From Fidelibacterota bacterium (lineage in GTDB: Bacteria; Fidelibacterota; Marinisomatia; SCGC-AAA003-L08; JACNLC01), in assembly GCA_018657495.1 (NCBI GenBank), contig JABHXA010000010.1, positions 1-64,000 on the forward strand: DNA of 64,000 nt, written 5' to 3'. How positions within the stretch are numbered: position 1 is the first letter of the stretch; each line of letters opens with the position of its first letter. A program made the position numbers and the translations under genes. Shown in pieces: positions 43,360 through 52,165 of the stretch. The notes under the pieces were generated by a model, which was not told the origin of the DNA, made no database searches, and was given only the letters and a program-made list of their open reading frames with translations.

Positions 43360-44184
43360 TCATTGTTCCGTAGATGTTATTTCTGGTTTTTTAATCTTTG
43401 CTGGTACTTTTATATCGCCGAGTTCATAAAAGGAAAATATCTCATCCTCAAGCCATTTATTCGATTGTAGCGGTGTCATTTTCCAACCAGAAGGACAATT
43501 AGAAATCACTTCAACAAAACTGACGCCGCCTTTTCCCTCAATTTGATTTTTGAAGGCTATAGTCAATGCTTTTTTTGTTTTTCTCACATGCTTAGCAGAA
43601 ATTACTGCCTGCCTGGTGACATAATATGCTCCAGGTAACGGGGCTATCATTTCAGCGATTCTTAAGGGATAGCCATGAGTTGATGTATCTCTACCAAATA
43701 CAGATGTAGAAGTTTTACCTCCAACAAGGGTCGTTGGAGCCATCTGTCCGCCAGTCATGCCGTAAATGCCGTTATTGATAAAGATAATAACAATATTTTC
43801 ACCGCGGTTGATCGTATGGATAGTCTCACCAGTTCCAATGGCGGCAAGATCGCCGTCACCCTGATAGGTGAATACGATTCGATCCGGTAATACCCTCTTA
43901 ATTCCTGTTGCAACTGCTGTCGCTCTTCCATGGGCTGCCTGCTGCATATCCACATTCAGATAATTATAGGCAAATACCGAACAACCAACTGGGGCAACAC
44001 CAACTGTTTTCCCACGGATATCTAACTCATCCACTACTTCCATTATTAATCTATGGACAACTGAATGTCCGCATCCGGGGCAGTAATGCATGGGTGTATC
44101 CATGAGAGAATCCGTTTTCTCCCAGACCGTGTTCATTTCGTTAAGCAATTCGCATTGCACGCCTTCCAATATAGGATCAGACAT
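43360..44184 (-). CDS. 2-oxoacid:ferredoxin oxidoreductase, beta (TPP-binding) subunit
   Basis: 274 residues from the ATG at 44184, preceded by GGAGGT; a longer open frame upstream lies inside the alpha gene and is not used. HYCPGCGHSVVHRL carries the CxxC of the beta chain. GDGDLAAIG followed ~25 residues later by NNGIYGMTGGQ is the thiamine diphosphate/Mg motif (GDG...NN). GHGRAT-like AAHGRATAVATGIKRV is also conserved. With alpha, gamma and a separate ferredoxin it oxidises a 2-oxoacid with CoA to acyl-CoA, CO2 and reduced ferredoxin. Overlaps alpha by 8 bases. Confidence 0.93.
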   Translation of the reverse strand: MSDPILEGVQCELLNEMNTVWEKTDSLMDTPMHYCPGCGHSVVHRLIMEVVDELDIRGKTVGVAPVGCSVFAYNYLNVDMQQAAHGRATAVATGIKRVLPDRIVFTYQGDGDLAAIGTGETIHTINRGENIVIIFINNGIYGMTGGQMAPTTLVGGKTSTSVFGRDTSTHGYPLRIAEMIAPLPGAYYVTRQAVISAKHVRKTKKALTIAFKNQIEGKGGVSFVEVISNCPSGWKMTPLQSNKWLEDEIFSFYELGDIKVPAKIKKPEITSTEQ

Positions 44185-45265
44185 TGGCGACCTCCTCCGA
44201 ATTATGCAATTGATACAATCCCCTGATCTTCTCGAGAATTTCTCCCGGTGTCGGTATGATGCCTCCCATTCTGCCATAGAATTCCACTGGAATTTTCCCA
44301 TTTACCGCCAATCGTACATCTTCCACCATTTGACCGGCATTCATCTCAACAACAAGCATATTATTTACCCGATCAGCAAAATACGATAATTCTGTTTTTG
44401 GGAATGGAAATAGTGTTATCGGTCTGAGAAGTCCCACTTTCATGCCTTCTTCTCTAGCCAGATCAACTGCTTTATGAACCACTCTTGAAGAAAGTCCAAA
44501 AGCAACAACTAATAATTCAGCATCATCAGCTTTTACGGTTTCATACCGTACTTCTTTCATCTGAATTTCTTCATATTTCTGCTGCAATCCAATGTTGATT
44601 TCTTCCATTCTTTCAGTTTGGATATGAAGTGATGTGATAAAATTCCGTATGCCCTGCTCATTCCCCCGGGTAGCCCATGCCGATTTATCAACCAGGTGAT
44701 CTTCGGGATTATAATCAGGAAATGTTACAGCCTCCATCATTTGACCAAGAGCTCCATCGGAGAGAATAAGTACTGGATTTCTGTATTTATCGGCAAGGTC
44801 AAAACCATCATAGACAAAATCTGCCATTTCCTGAACGCTGTTCGGTGCTAACACAATAACTTTATAATCACCATGTCCACCACCCTTCACAGCTTGAAAA
44901 TAATCACCTTGAGATGGTTGAATGGTTCCGAGACCAGGGCCACCCCTGACAACATTAACCAGGAGACAGGGTAATTCTGCACAGGCAATATAAGAGATAC
45001 CTTCCTGCATGAGGCTATATCCCGGACTGCTGGTGCTGGTCATTACCCTTTCACCAGCGCCGGCAGCGCCATAAACCATATTGATAGCAGCAATTTCACT
45101 TTCCGCCTGGACAAAGGCTCCGCCACGACGTTCAAAGTGCACCGATAAATATTCTAATAATTCCGATTGGGGTGTAATGGGATAGCCAAAATATCCTTTC
45201 ATGCCGGCACGCATAGAAGCCTCTGCCAATGCCTCATTACCCTTCATTAATTTTTTTTCACTCAT
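44177..45265 (-). CDS. vorB: 2-oxoacid:ferredoxin oxidoreductase, alpha subunit (VorB-like)
   Basis: 362 residues. KLMKGNEALAEASMRAGMKG, YFGYPITPQSELLEYLS and SSPGYSLMQEGISYIACAELP are characteristic of the alpha subunits annotated as 3-methyl-2-oxobutanoate dehydrogenase VorB; the length fits. The specificity (branched-chain against 2-oxoglutarate) cannot be settled by motif, but ptb-buk in the same run favours a branched-chain or short acyl product that is cashed in for ATP. Expected to be an oxygen-sensitive cytoplasmic complex. Confidence 0.9.
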   Translation of the reverse strand: MSEKKLMKGNEALAEASMRAGMKGYFGYPITPQSELLEYLSVHFERRGGAFVQAESEIAAINMVYGAAGAGERVMTSTSSPGYSLMQEGISYIACAELPCLLVNVVRGGPGLGTIQPSQGDYFQAVKGGGHGDYKVIVLAPNSVQEMADFVYDGFDLADKYRNPVLILSDGALGQMMEAVTFPDYNPEDHLVDKSAWATRGNEQGIRNFITSLHIQTERMEEINIGLQQKYEEIQMKEVRYETVKADDAELLVVAFGLSSRVVHKAVDLAREEGMKVGLLRPITLFPFPKTELSYFADRVNNMLVVEMNAGQMVEDVRLAVNGKIPVEFYGRMGGIIPTPGEILEKIRGLYQLHNSEEVANV

Positions 45266-45269
45266 ATTT

Positions 45270-45554
45270 TCAACCTACATTCACAGTAATATTTTCTGTA
45301 ACATTTTTGATAACAGCTACCTGTTCTTTTTTCTTTTTCCCTTGTCGATATACAGTAATGATTGCTTCAGGGCATACTAACGCACAGTTTGTACATCCAG
45401 TGCAATTATCTTCGACAAGGACAGCATAATGGTAGCCCTTGGTATTGATATTTTCTGACATTTTGAGCGATTGCTGCGGACATTCCGCAACGCAGAGTTC
45501 ACAACCTTTGCAGTTATCAATGTTAATTGAAATATGTCCTTTGATCTTTGCCAT
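45270..45554 (-). CDS. 2Fe4S-cluster ferredoxin, delta subunit of the 2-oxoacid oxidoreductase
   Basis: 94 residues with two [4Fe-4S] motifs: CKGCELCVAECP (15-26) and CTGCTNCALVCP (50-61). The basic tail (RQGKKKKEQ) is unusual for a delta subunit and may bind the alpha-beta body or nucleic acid. It is the first gene of the run. It passes electrons from the catalytic subunits to ferredoxin. Confidence 0.92.
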   Translation of the reverse strand: MAKIKGHISINIDNCKGCELCVAECPQQSLKMSENINTKGYHYAVLVEDNCTGCTNCALVCPEAIITVYRQGKKKKEQVAVIKNVTENITVNVG

Positions 45555-46450
45555 AACCGTCCTTATTGGTGATATATATGTCTTATTATCGCCATAAATT
45601 TACGATTTTTATCACCATATTTGAAAATAATGATTGGAGAAAAATGTCGGTTTTATTCGAATATTTTACATTATTATTTTTCTTTAAACTAAAAACATCT
45701 GGCTAACTTAATAATATTAGTTTTCCCTCTATAATAATCTTATCAATGTATAAAATTGTCATGTATGAATGTATTGGATATCATTCATAATTGTTGATTC
45801 AAATTTGTATGTTCATTTGAATATATGAGGAGGTTGATGAACAGTAGAATAAAAATTACAGAATAACTATAGAGTTATCTGATTTAATAGAAAAGATTAA
45901 TAATGGATTCAGATTTGAACCCATGAAAAGTCATGTAACATTCCAGGCATTTCCTAATTCATCTTTCGTTAATCGATATTCGGTGTTTTAAACAAGAGCT
46001 CTTAAATTTTAGGTGGGGCAGTCATCTTCTATTTCAGGGAGATCTTATTTCTTTATCGTCTGTTCTTGATTATTAATGGAACCAGTCCTGAAGGACTGGT
46101 CTATGGAACGAGGGGTACTCGATTCTCTACTTTATGAACTTTCTTGCCTCAGGCAGGCAGACTATTTTTAACTTCAGAGGACCCTTTTGTCTTGCGGACA
46201 TTTCCCCTCAAAGGGGAAAATGGAAATAAATTATTTGAAGAATATTAATATGCAGGTGAATTTGAATCCAGTTATCAAAAATAGTCCGGTTTTATTAGCT
46301 CCCTCTCCTGATGAGGAGAGGGTTGGCCTGCCTGCTGCGGGTATGGTTAGATCCAGTTTAAAAGCAAATCCAAGAAGCATTTCTTAAATCATAATTCGTT
46401 AATCGATATTCGATATTTAGTAGAAAAGTCTTAAAAATTGAATAGTTGGG
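45555..46450. other. 896-bp non-coding stretch with palindromes and a gene-end remnant
   Basis: No gene I trust. The left part should hold the promoter of the delta-alpha-beta-gamma run. ATG at 45837, after a strong GAGGAGG site, opens only nine codons; a +1/+2 shift would continue as ELSDLIEKINNGFRFEP, so a broken small gene is possible. ACCAGTCC-TGAA-GGACTGGT (46081-46100) and CCCTCTCCT-GATG-AGGAGAGGG (about 46303-46324) are strong hairpins; CCTCAAAGGGG-type and CCTGCCTGC-type palindromic pieces surround them. About 45965-46050 repeats the gene-end region at 46395-46465. Confidence 0.6.
45960..46050. repeat. Degenerate duplicate of the 3' end of the YkgJ-family gene
   Basis: TTCGTTAATCGATATTCG at 45964-45981 and again at 46394-46411, then a spacer of similar length, then GTCATCTTCTATTTCAGGGAGATC against TTCATCTTCTATGCCGGGTACATC. 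On the minus strand the second reads RDVPGIEDE and stop (end of the gene at 46451); the first reads DLPEIEDD. So the tail of the gene and its downstream flank exist twice, about 430 bases apart. Confidence 0.65.
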
Positions 46451-46876
46451 TCATTCATCTTCTATGCCGGGTACATCTCTTTTCGATTTCATTGCATTGC
46501 GGATTTCTTCAAATGTATACAGTTTTCCCTGATTGATTCCTTCGCAGGTTTCACCGACATAATCCCATCTTGATTTTGATTTGAGAATTTCGCCCCAAAA
46601 CGGAAATGTTCGACATTGATCAGGTCTCACTGGGTATATCTTGCAGCGTTTATCATTGAGAAAGATACAGTGAGTTTTATTGGATTTCAAAACCGGCTTG
46701 CCTTTTACCGTTCGGCAGTAGGTCTTGATAAATGTTTTGAGTGTTATGGTCAAATAATTGCAGATTCTATCTACATCGGATTCCGTGAGATACACTTCTG
46801 CATCGGAGTATTCACAACATTTACCGCAGCCTGTACATTCAAAATTTAACCCGTTATCATAAAAACGGGATTTCAC
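46451..46876 (-). CDS. YkgJ-family cysteine-cluster protein
   Basis: 141 residues, GTG start overlapping the stop of the preceding gene (TAGTG). Eight Cys: FECTGCGKCCEY (14-24), CRTVKG, THCIFLNDKRCKIYPVRPDQCRTFPFW and GETCEG; this is the YkgJ/CxxCxxCC pattern, which binds zinc or an Fe-S cluster. Often encoded alone or near redox genes. It follows the C25-like gene and may be co-transcribed with it. Exact role unknown. Confidence 0.85.
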   Translation of the reverse strand: MKSRFYDNGLNFECTGCGKCCEYSDAEVYLTESDVDRICNYLTITLKTFIKTYCRTVKGKPVLKSNKTHCIFLNDKRCKIYPVRPDQCRTFPFWGEILKSKSRWDYVGETCEGINQGKLYTFEEIRNAMKSKRDVPGIEDE

Positions 46877-49842
46877 TATTTCAAAAGTGTGATTCTTTGC
46901 GTGTGACTAAGTCCTGATTCAGTAGAGAGTTTGACTAGATAAATACCAGATGCATTATTTGCAGCATCCCAGGAAACCTGGTAAGCACCGGGGTAGTGAT
47001 AACTATTCACCAGTTTGGTCAATTCTCTTCCCAATACATCGTAAATCGTAACTTCTATATTCCCGGCATTCTCAACCTGGTACAAAATACTTGTGACAGG
47101 ATTGAATGGATTGGGATATGTAGAGAGATAGAATTGATCTGGTAATACAGATGGTTCAATACCAAGGAGAACATTATCGGGGGCATCGGTAGTAAATTTT
47201 ATAGCCAAATTTTGATTGAGGTGATAATAAGAGTAATTATCATTACTTACTACTTCCACTGGCCAGTATGAACCGCCAGCAGTAATATTATTGAATATAT
47301 ATTGGATACCAATTGTCTGATCGGGAGATTCGATTCCTATCGTTGAATAATTTCCATTTTCATCGATATCATTGATTTCCTGATACTGGAATAGAATTTC
47401 ACCATCACCAGTTTGGGTTGGATGCATGGTTGGATCATAAAGTATCACCTGGAACGTTTCTTTTACACATCCTACTGTCTGACATAATTCATCATCTTCA
47501 CCATTGGCCACATTGTCCCATTGAACAATAAAACGTCCATTGCTGATATCAGACCATGCATATATCTCAAATGGTTCTTGACCGACATCATCATCCAGAT
47601 CATCCATAAATGGTGCGATCATGGCAGCCGGTCCCATGTACATGGGGATACTGAAATTCCAAAAATAACTTATTGGGCATGGAATCAAAGATAACCAGCC
47701 ATTTGACCCTACAGTGACAGTATTAAATGTCTCTCCATAGTATTGAAAATCGAATGGCAATTCCATATGATGGTGACTGTCATCGTCAAGTGGAAGTAAT
47801 GTTCCAGAGCCGCCATCGGCTGGATTCAATTCTATCCAATCGTAAGAGGGGGCTTCTACATAACCAATATCAGAATTATCATAGGCCCAATAACCATAAG
47901 CATCAGCCGGATTGGGATCAGAATCTTCAATAGGACCAAAAAGTAACGAAATAGAATTTTGGGCAATCAATTGATCATCCATCGTAAAGTCAACTTGTAG
48001 TAAAACATTGCTGCCTTTTGAAAAACTGCCTAATGTTCCCGAAACCACTACACTTGATAATACCGATGAAAATTCATATAAGGTAATTGTATCAGATGCA
48101 AACTCACCTGTTATACTGTCATCAGTAATTTCTGAAACTGTGATAGTCACATCACTATAATTATTTGAAGATGGATTCATTATATCCAAGGACAACTGGA
48201 TATTCTCACCGGACTGGACATAATTATTTCCGCTTGAAAGGACAGGCAGTACATCAAAATAGGCCCACATCTGCGGGTCAAGGAGAGTGCCATCATCTTC
48301 GATATAATTGAGAATAATTTCTTTTTGGAAGAATTGCGCTTTATTCAAAAATAATGATAGTGTAGAACCATCACTGATACCACTGAAATCAATATCCAGA
48401 TTACCATCAACTGAACTAAGCCCTTTACCAATCAACTCACCATCCAATAACAGAGCGCCAACAACATCTTCTACAGGTTCACCATCTTCATTAGTGATCA
48501 TTGTGGAAATAAAGGAATGATGGAAATCGGTATCATCTTCAATATCTGCAGAAAGATTAGTAGGCCTCAATAAATATGCCGGTATACTAGGGTCACCAAT
48601 AACCATATAAACATGATGATAAAATTCTACCACATCACCATGACCGGATAATTGAGGAAATTCTGTAATTAAGGAACCCTTACCCAGATGAAGTGCCACA
48701 CCTATCTCAGCTGTTTCATTTTCAAGTAAAGCCTGCCAGTAGCGGCCGCAAATTACATTGTTATAACGGGTATCAGTATCCAAATCAGACGGTCCAATTA
48801 CGGCGACTCCACCTTTTGGAGACCCCAGGGTCCCTCTGGTTGTAAGTTCTTCAGCAAAACATTTTACCGGACCATTTATCAGATCCGCACCAAAATCTCC
48901 AGTGTTGCAAACAAAACTTGCAACTACAGGCAATTTCCAACCATTATTTAATTCTTGTTCGATTTGTTCTATATGGAATGCAGGTTTATGCCAACCCTGC
49001 GAATTACCCCACCCGCGGTAGTTAATGACTCCAACTCCATCACTCCATGAAGTGCCAATCAAAGGATTATCTTCAATCTGATTATCGGCATGAAAATAAA
49101 CCGTATCTATATGACTATATCCGTAATTATCCCAGAGTTCATATAACCATCTTGAAGTCCAGACAGGGGTAACCGGCCATTGACTCGGTGGTATTTCCTC
49201 GCCATCAGCATTGCTGTAATTCCCGGCAACGAGCAAACCATTATTAAAATAATCTAAATCGTCATCGGATAGATTCTCCATTCGCGTGTACTGAATAGTT
49301 CTGGATTTCAGCATCATTAAATCACCTGGATTTCTAATAGAGAAACGGCCAAGGATAAATTTTGGCGTCATCACATCATAATCTTCAGATGAAGGATCAT
49401 CTACAAAGAATGAATAAGGATAATCCGTCACATCCTGCTCAGGTTCGTTTATCGATTGAATAAAATGGGTTGGGATAGTAAGTGAACCGGTAACATCTCC
49501 TACAAGCAGTACATATTCCAGCATCGGATTGTTATCGGAATAGGTATGAAGCCAATCTCTTAATTCTGAGGCATCAGTTGTAGATAATCCAAGGGTATTC
49601 ATGGATACCACTTCAACATCAAATCCCTGTGACTGCTTAAATTCTAAGAAATCACCTCCAGGTGTTGCATCGGTTAGATACGGATCAAGCTGACTGTGAG
49701 CCAAAACAATTAAATACTTTCCACGTGAGTATTGCTCAACCATTCTCTCACTATTGAGCCATTTCTGATTCAATGGTAATGTTTCAAGGCCATTTGCTGT
49801 CAGCATCATTGTCATACTTATAAAAAGCAGCATTTTCTTCAT
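46876..49842 (-). CDS. Secreted C25 (gingipain-like) peptidase-fold protein with Por-type sorting domain
   Basis: 988 residues from the ATG at 49842, where a signal peptide starts (MKKMLLFISMTMM); the frame opens 11 codons earlier. Residues ~40-430 resemble the gingipain catalytic domain: LEYVLLVGDVTG, ILGRFSIRNPGDL, VGVINYRGWGNSQGWHKP and ASFVCNTGDFGADL (Cys312). In gingipains the catalytic His lies in a YxGHG motif; here it is YRGWG (275-279). A His eight residues on (H285) may replace it, or the protein may be inactive. Immunoglobulin-like/nidogen-like beta domains follow, then the sorting domain with NPFNPVTSILYQV, IYDVLGRELTKL and SGIYLVKL. Confidence 0.85.
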   Translation of the reverse strand: MKKMLLFISMTMMLTANGLETLPLNQKWLNSERMVEQYSRGKYLIVLAHSQLDPYLTDATPGGDFLEFKQSQGFDVEVVSMNTLGLSTTDASELRDWLHTYSDNNPMLEYVLLVGDVTGSLTIPTHFIQSINEPEQDVTDYPYSFFVDDPSSEDYDVMTPKFILGRFSIRNPGDLMMLKSRTIQYTRMENLSDDDLDYFNNGLLVAGNYSNADGEEIPPSQWPVTPVWTSRWLYELWDNYGYSHIDTVYFHADNQIEDNPLIGTSWSDGVGVINYRGWGNSQGWHKPAFHIEQIEQELNNGWKLPVVASFVCNTGDFGADLINGPVKCFAEELTTRGTLGSPKGGVAVIGPSDLDTDTRYNNVICGRYWQALLENETAEIGVALHLGKGSLITEFPQLSGHGDVVEFYHHVYMVIGDPSIPAYLLRPTNLSADIEDDTDFHHSFISTMITNEDGEPVEDVVGALLLDGELIGKGLSSVDGNLDIDFSGISDGSTLSLFLNKAQFFQKEIILNYIEDDGTLLDPQMWAYFDVLPVLSSGNNYVQSGENIQLSLDIMNPSSNNYSDVTITVSEITDDSITGEFASDTITLYEFSSVLSSVVVSGTLGSFSKGSNVLLQVDFTMDDQLIAQNSISLLFGPIEDSDPNPADAYGYWAYDNSDIGYVEAPSYDWIELNPADGGSGTLLPLDDDSHHHMELPFDFQYYGETFNTVTVGSNGWLSLIPCPISYFWNFSIPMYMGPAAMIAPFMDDLDDDVGQEPFEIYAWSDISNGRFIVQWDNVANGEDDELCQTVGCVKETFQVILYDPTMHPTQTGDGEILFQYQEINDIDENGNYSTIGIESPDQTIGIQYIFNNITAGGSYWPVEVVSNDNYSYYHLNQNLAIKFTTDAPDNVLLGIEPSVLPDQFYLSTYPNPFNPVTSILYQVENAGNIEVTIYDVLGRELTKLVNSYHYPGAYQVSWDAANNASGIYLVKLSTESGLSHTQRITLLK

Positions 49843-49883
49843 TATTCTTACCTTTGAATTATCCATAATTCTCATTTGATTCT

Positions 49884-52133
49884 TTAAGTTTCAAGTATTA
49901 TTGTAATTATTGATACGATGTCCAATATATCAACTGAACCATCTAATGTATGGTCGCCGGAACATCGCTGATACGATGTGAGATTGATATCCAAAATACC
50001 GGATACAATGACAACAATATCAAGTACATCCATATTTCCATCGCGGTTTACATCTCCCAGAGGGCAATCCCCAAGTGGTTCATACCATACCTGGAGTTTG
50101 TCAATTTCAATACCCCTGTACCCCAGCGTACTATCCGGGTAAAGACCAACCGTCAATTGCAGTGAACTGCCTTCAAAATTATCAAACCTGTTATATTCCC
50201 GGTGCAAACCCCATCCCTGGTCAAACCATGACGTTGTTCTTGAGTCTGACTCTGTTTCCAGTTTGACAAAACCGGTGTCATTATCCCATTCTAATTCGTA
50301 TTTCCAATCAAGGATTAATGCCAACGAGCCAGTTTCTAAATTTATGTCGGATGCGGTACTGGTCAATGTCTTCCGACCGACACCATATATCAAACTTTCC
50401 TGAGATTTCAGATATCCCATCTGAGTATTCCAGAAACCTTCAGCAACTTCCCAATTGGATAGATCATCAAAATCATCTGTAAAGATTATACCCGACCATT
50501 TCAGTTCAACAGGCAGGATCACATCCGAATCGATATAATCTGTAAACTGGATTGGATAAAGATCATCACTACCCAAAATAATAAAGTTATATCCATTTGA
50601 TGGGAGAATGATGCTTGGCATATTTGAATTTACAAGTAAAGTATCAGCTGAGAGCTCATCGGTAATGATTATCTGAATATCACCATTATAAAACTCTGGT
50701 ACGGAAATATCAAAGGTCACTTCATTTAATGATTTTGGTATTAAACTAACATCTAATTCATTTATGGCAGAGCTGCTGCTGGTGATTTGGTGAGTCTGCG
50801 TTTCATAACCAAGCGCTTGAAAAACAATTGTAAATGTCCCTGGGTAAAGCAATCGCCTATACCTGCCGATCTCATCGGTCATGCGAGGCTTCAACATGGG
50901 TCCATTCATTTCTTCGATAATTACTTCTGCAATCATAGGTAAACCAGATGATTCATCCGTAATTATTCCCTCAACCTGATAGTGTTCTGCAGAAATTTCG
51001 GGATCAAGACCATTATATCCTACGGCTCTATTCATAAGGTGAAAGGCACCATTTAAATTTCGTTCAACGGTATCATCAATTAGTTCTTCATCATCCGGCT
51101 GCAAATTGGAGCTTCCAGTTTCGATGAGATATTGAATAGTCCCGGTTTCAGTATAAAACCAGTCATGGGCATTTCCCCGCCGGGAGACCCCCGGTACAAA
51201 CAGGTAAAATCCACTATATTCCTCGTTGGGTGTCAGATTGGCTATATTTAATCCTAATGGAGCAACAACTTCAAAATCGGGAGAATGCTTTTCACCTTCC
51301 CAGTTCCATGAAGAAATCACCTTTTCAGATACACATCCCGACCTTGAACTATGATAAGCAATGGAAAGAAGAAAATTCTGATCTATTGCAAATTCCCGAA
51401 TAGCCCTGGATTCAGATTCTGACCATGGCGAGGCACCGCGATAATAATCGAAATTGGCAAAGTAATTTGGATTTGAACTACAGCCGCCGTCTATTTCCCA
51501 GGGTCCATCTCCAAGGAACCAGTTAAAATCATAATTACGGTTAAGATCAACACCATCTGAATCATTGCCAATGCCCAATTCAAAATCAAATATGCCATTC
51601 AAATTCACATCAGTACGATTTTTACGATAGGATTCATCCTGGAGCCAATTACCAAATTCATCCTCAAAACCATGAACCATCTGCAAACCTTCCGGATTGT
51701 AGGTAGGAACAACCCAAATTTCTGCCTGCTGAAGTAGACTCAGCATATTAGAATAAAATGGTGTTCCTACTGATTCTATCGGATTTAAAAACTTATGGAT
51801 TAACTGCATGGTTATCTCAACACCAAGAATCTCTTCGGCATGGCATTGACCCAGAAACAGTATTCTCGGTTCATCTTCTTTCACATTAGCATTATAAGAA
51901 AGGCGGACACCCCAAAATGGAATATCAGCTTGATTGGATCGGCCTATCTCTTCCAAATGATAGATAATTCCACTCCCAGGATAGCCCGGTGTTGGAACTA
52001 TATTATCCCCAAATTCTTCATCCCATGCTTCAAGTTGGGTTTGAATCTCTTCATAGGTATGCCAACGCTCAATGAGCTGGGATTCCTGCGTCAATCCTAA
52101 AGTAAGTAATAGTAATATAAAGATAATTCTCAT
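49884..52133 (-). CDS. Secreted M14-family zinc carboxypeptidase with C-terminal dockerin-like repeats
   Basis: 749 residues. Signal peptide (1-15). The M14 domain shows zinc ligands HAEE (H and E in LGQCHAEEILG), later the third ligand in LLSIAYHSS, and the catalytic Glu in TIQYLIETGSS; VDLNRNYDFNW gives the conserved substrate-binding Asn-Arg. It is then followed by a CarboxypepD_reg-like fold (VIIEEMNGP, YRRLLYPGTFTIVFQ) and a beta domain. The end GDVNRDGNMDVLDIVVIVSGI...GDHTLDGSVDILDIV is a pair of dockerin/EF-hand type calcium loops. It likely trims peptides or poly-glutamyl chains outside the cell; the nearby pgs genes make the latter attractive but unproven. Confidence 0.88.
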   Translation of the reverse strand: MRIIFILLLLTLGLTQESQLIERWHTYEEIQTQLEAWDEEFGDNIVPTPGYPGSGIIYHLEEIGRSNQADIPFWGVRLSYNANVKEDEPRILFLGQCHAEEILGVEITMQLIHKFLNPIESVGTPFYSNMLSLLQQAEIWVVPTYNPEGLQMVHGFEDEFGNWLQDESYRKNRTDVNLNGIFDFELGIGNDSDGVDLNRNYDFNWFLGDGPWEIDGGCSSNPNYFANFDYYRGASPWSESESRAIREFAIDQNFLLSIAYHSSRSGCVSEKVISSWNWEGEKHSPDFEVVAPLGLNIANLTPNEEYSGFYLFVPGVSRRGNAHDWFYTETGTIQYLIETGSSNLQPDDEELIDDTVERNLNGAFHLMNRAVGYNGLDPEISAEHYQVEGIITDESSGLPMIAEVIIEEMNGPMLKPRMTDEIGRYRRLLYPGTFTIVFQALGYETQTHQITSSSSAINELDVSLIPKSLNEVTFDISVPEFYNGDIQIIITDELSADTLLVNSNMPSIILPSNGYNFIILGSDDLYPIQFTDYIDSDVILPVELKWSGIIFTDDFDDLSNWEVAEGFWNTQMGYLKSQESLIYGVGRKTLTSTASDINLETGSLALILDWKYELEWDNDTGFVKLETESDSRTTSWFDQGWGLHREYNRFDNFEGSSLQLTVGLYPDSTLGYRGIEIDKLQVWYEPLGDCPLGDVNRDGNMDVLDIVVIVSGILDINLTSYQRCSGDHTLDGSVDILDIVSIITIILET

Positions 52134-52165
52134 TTTATAAGGGCTGTAATTAATAGGTTTAAATA

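Noticed and set aside
43360-44301. Longer start for the beta subunit (44301)
   Set aside because: The extra 39 residues are inside the alpha gene, and the ATG at 44184 has a GGAGGT site and starts the conserved sequence.
46187-46387. 66-codon plus-strand frame in the palindrome-rich stretch
   Set aside because: It runs through hairpin repeats (CCCTCTCC...GGAGAGGG), has no ribosome site and no recognisable protein pattern.
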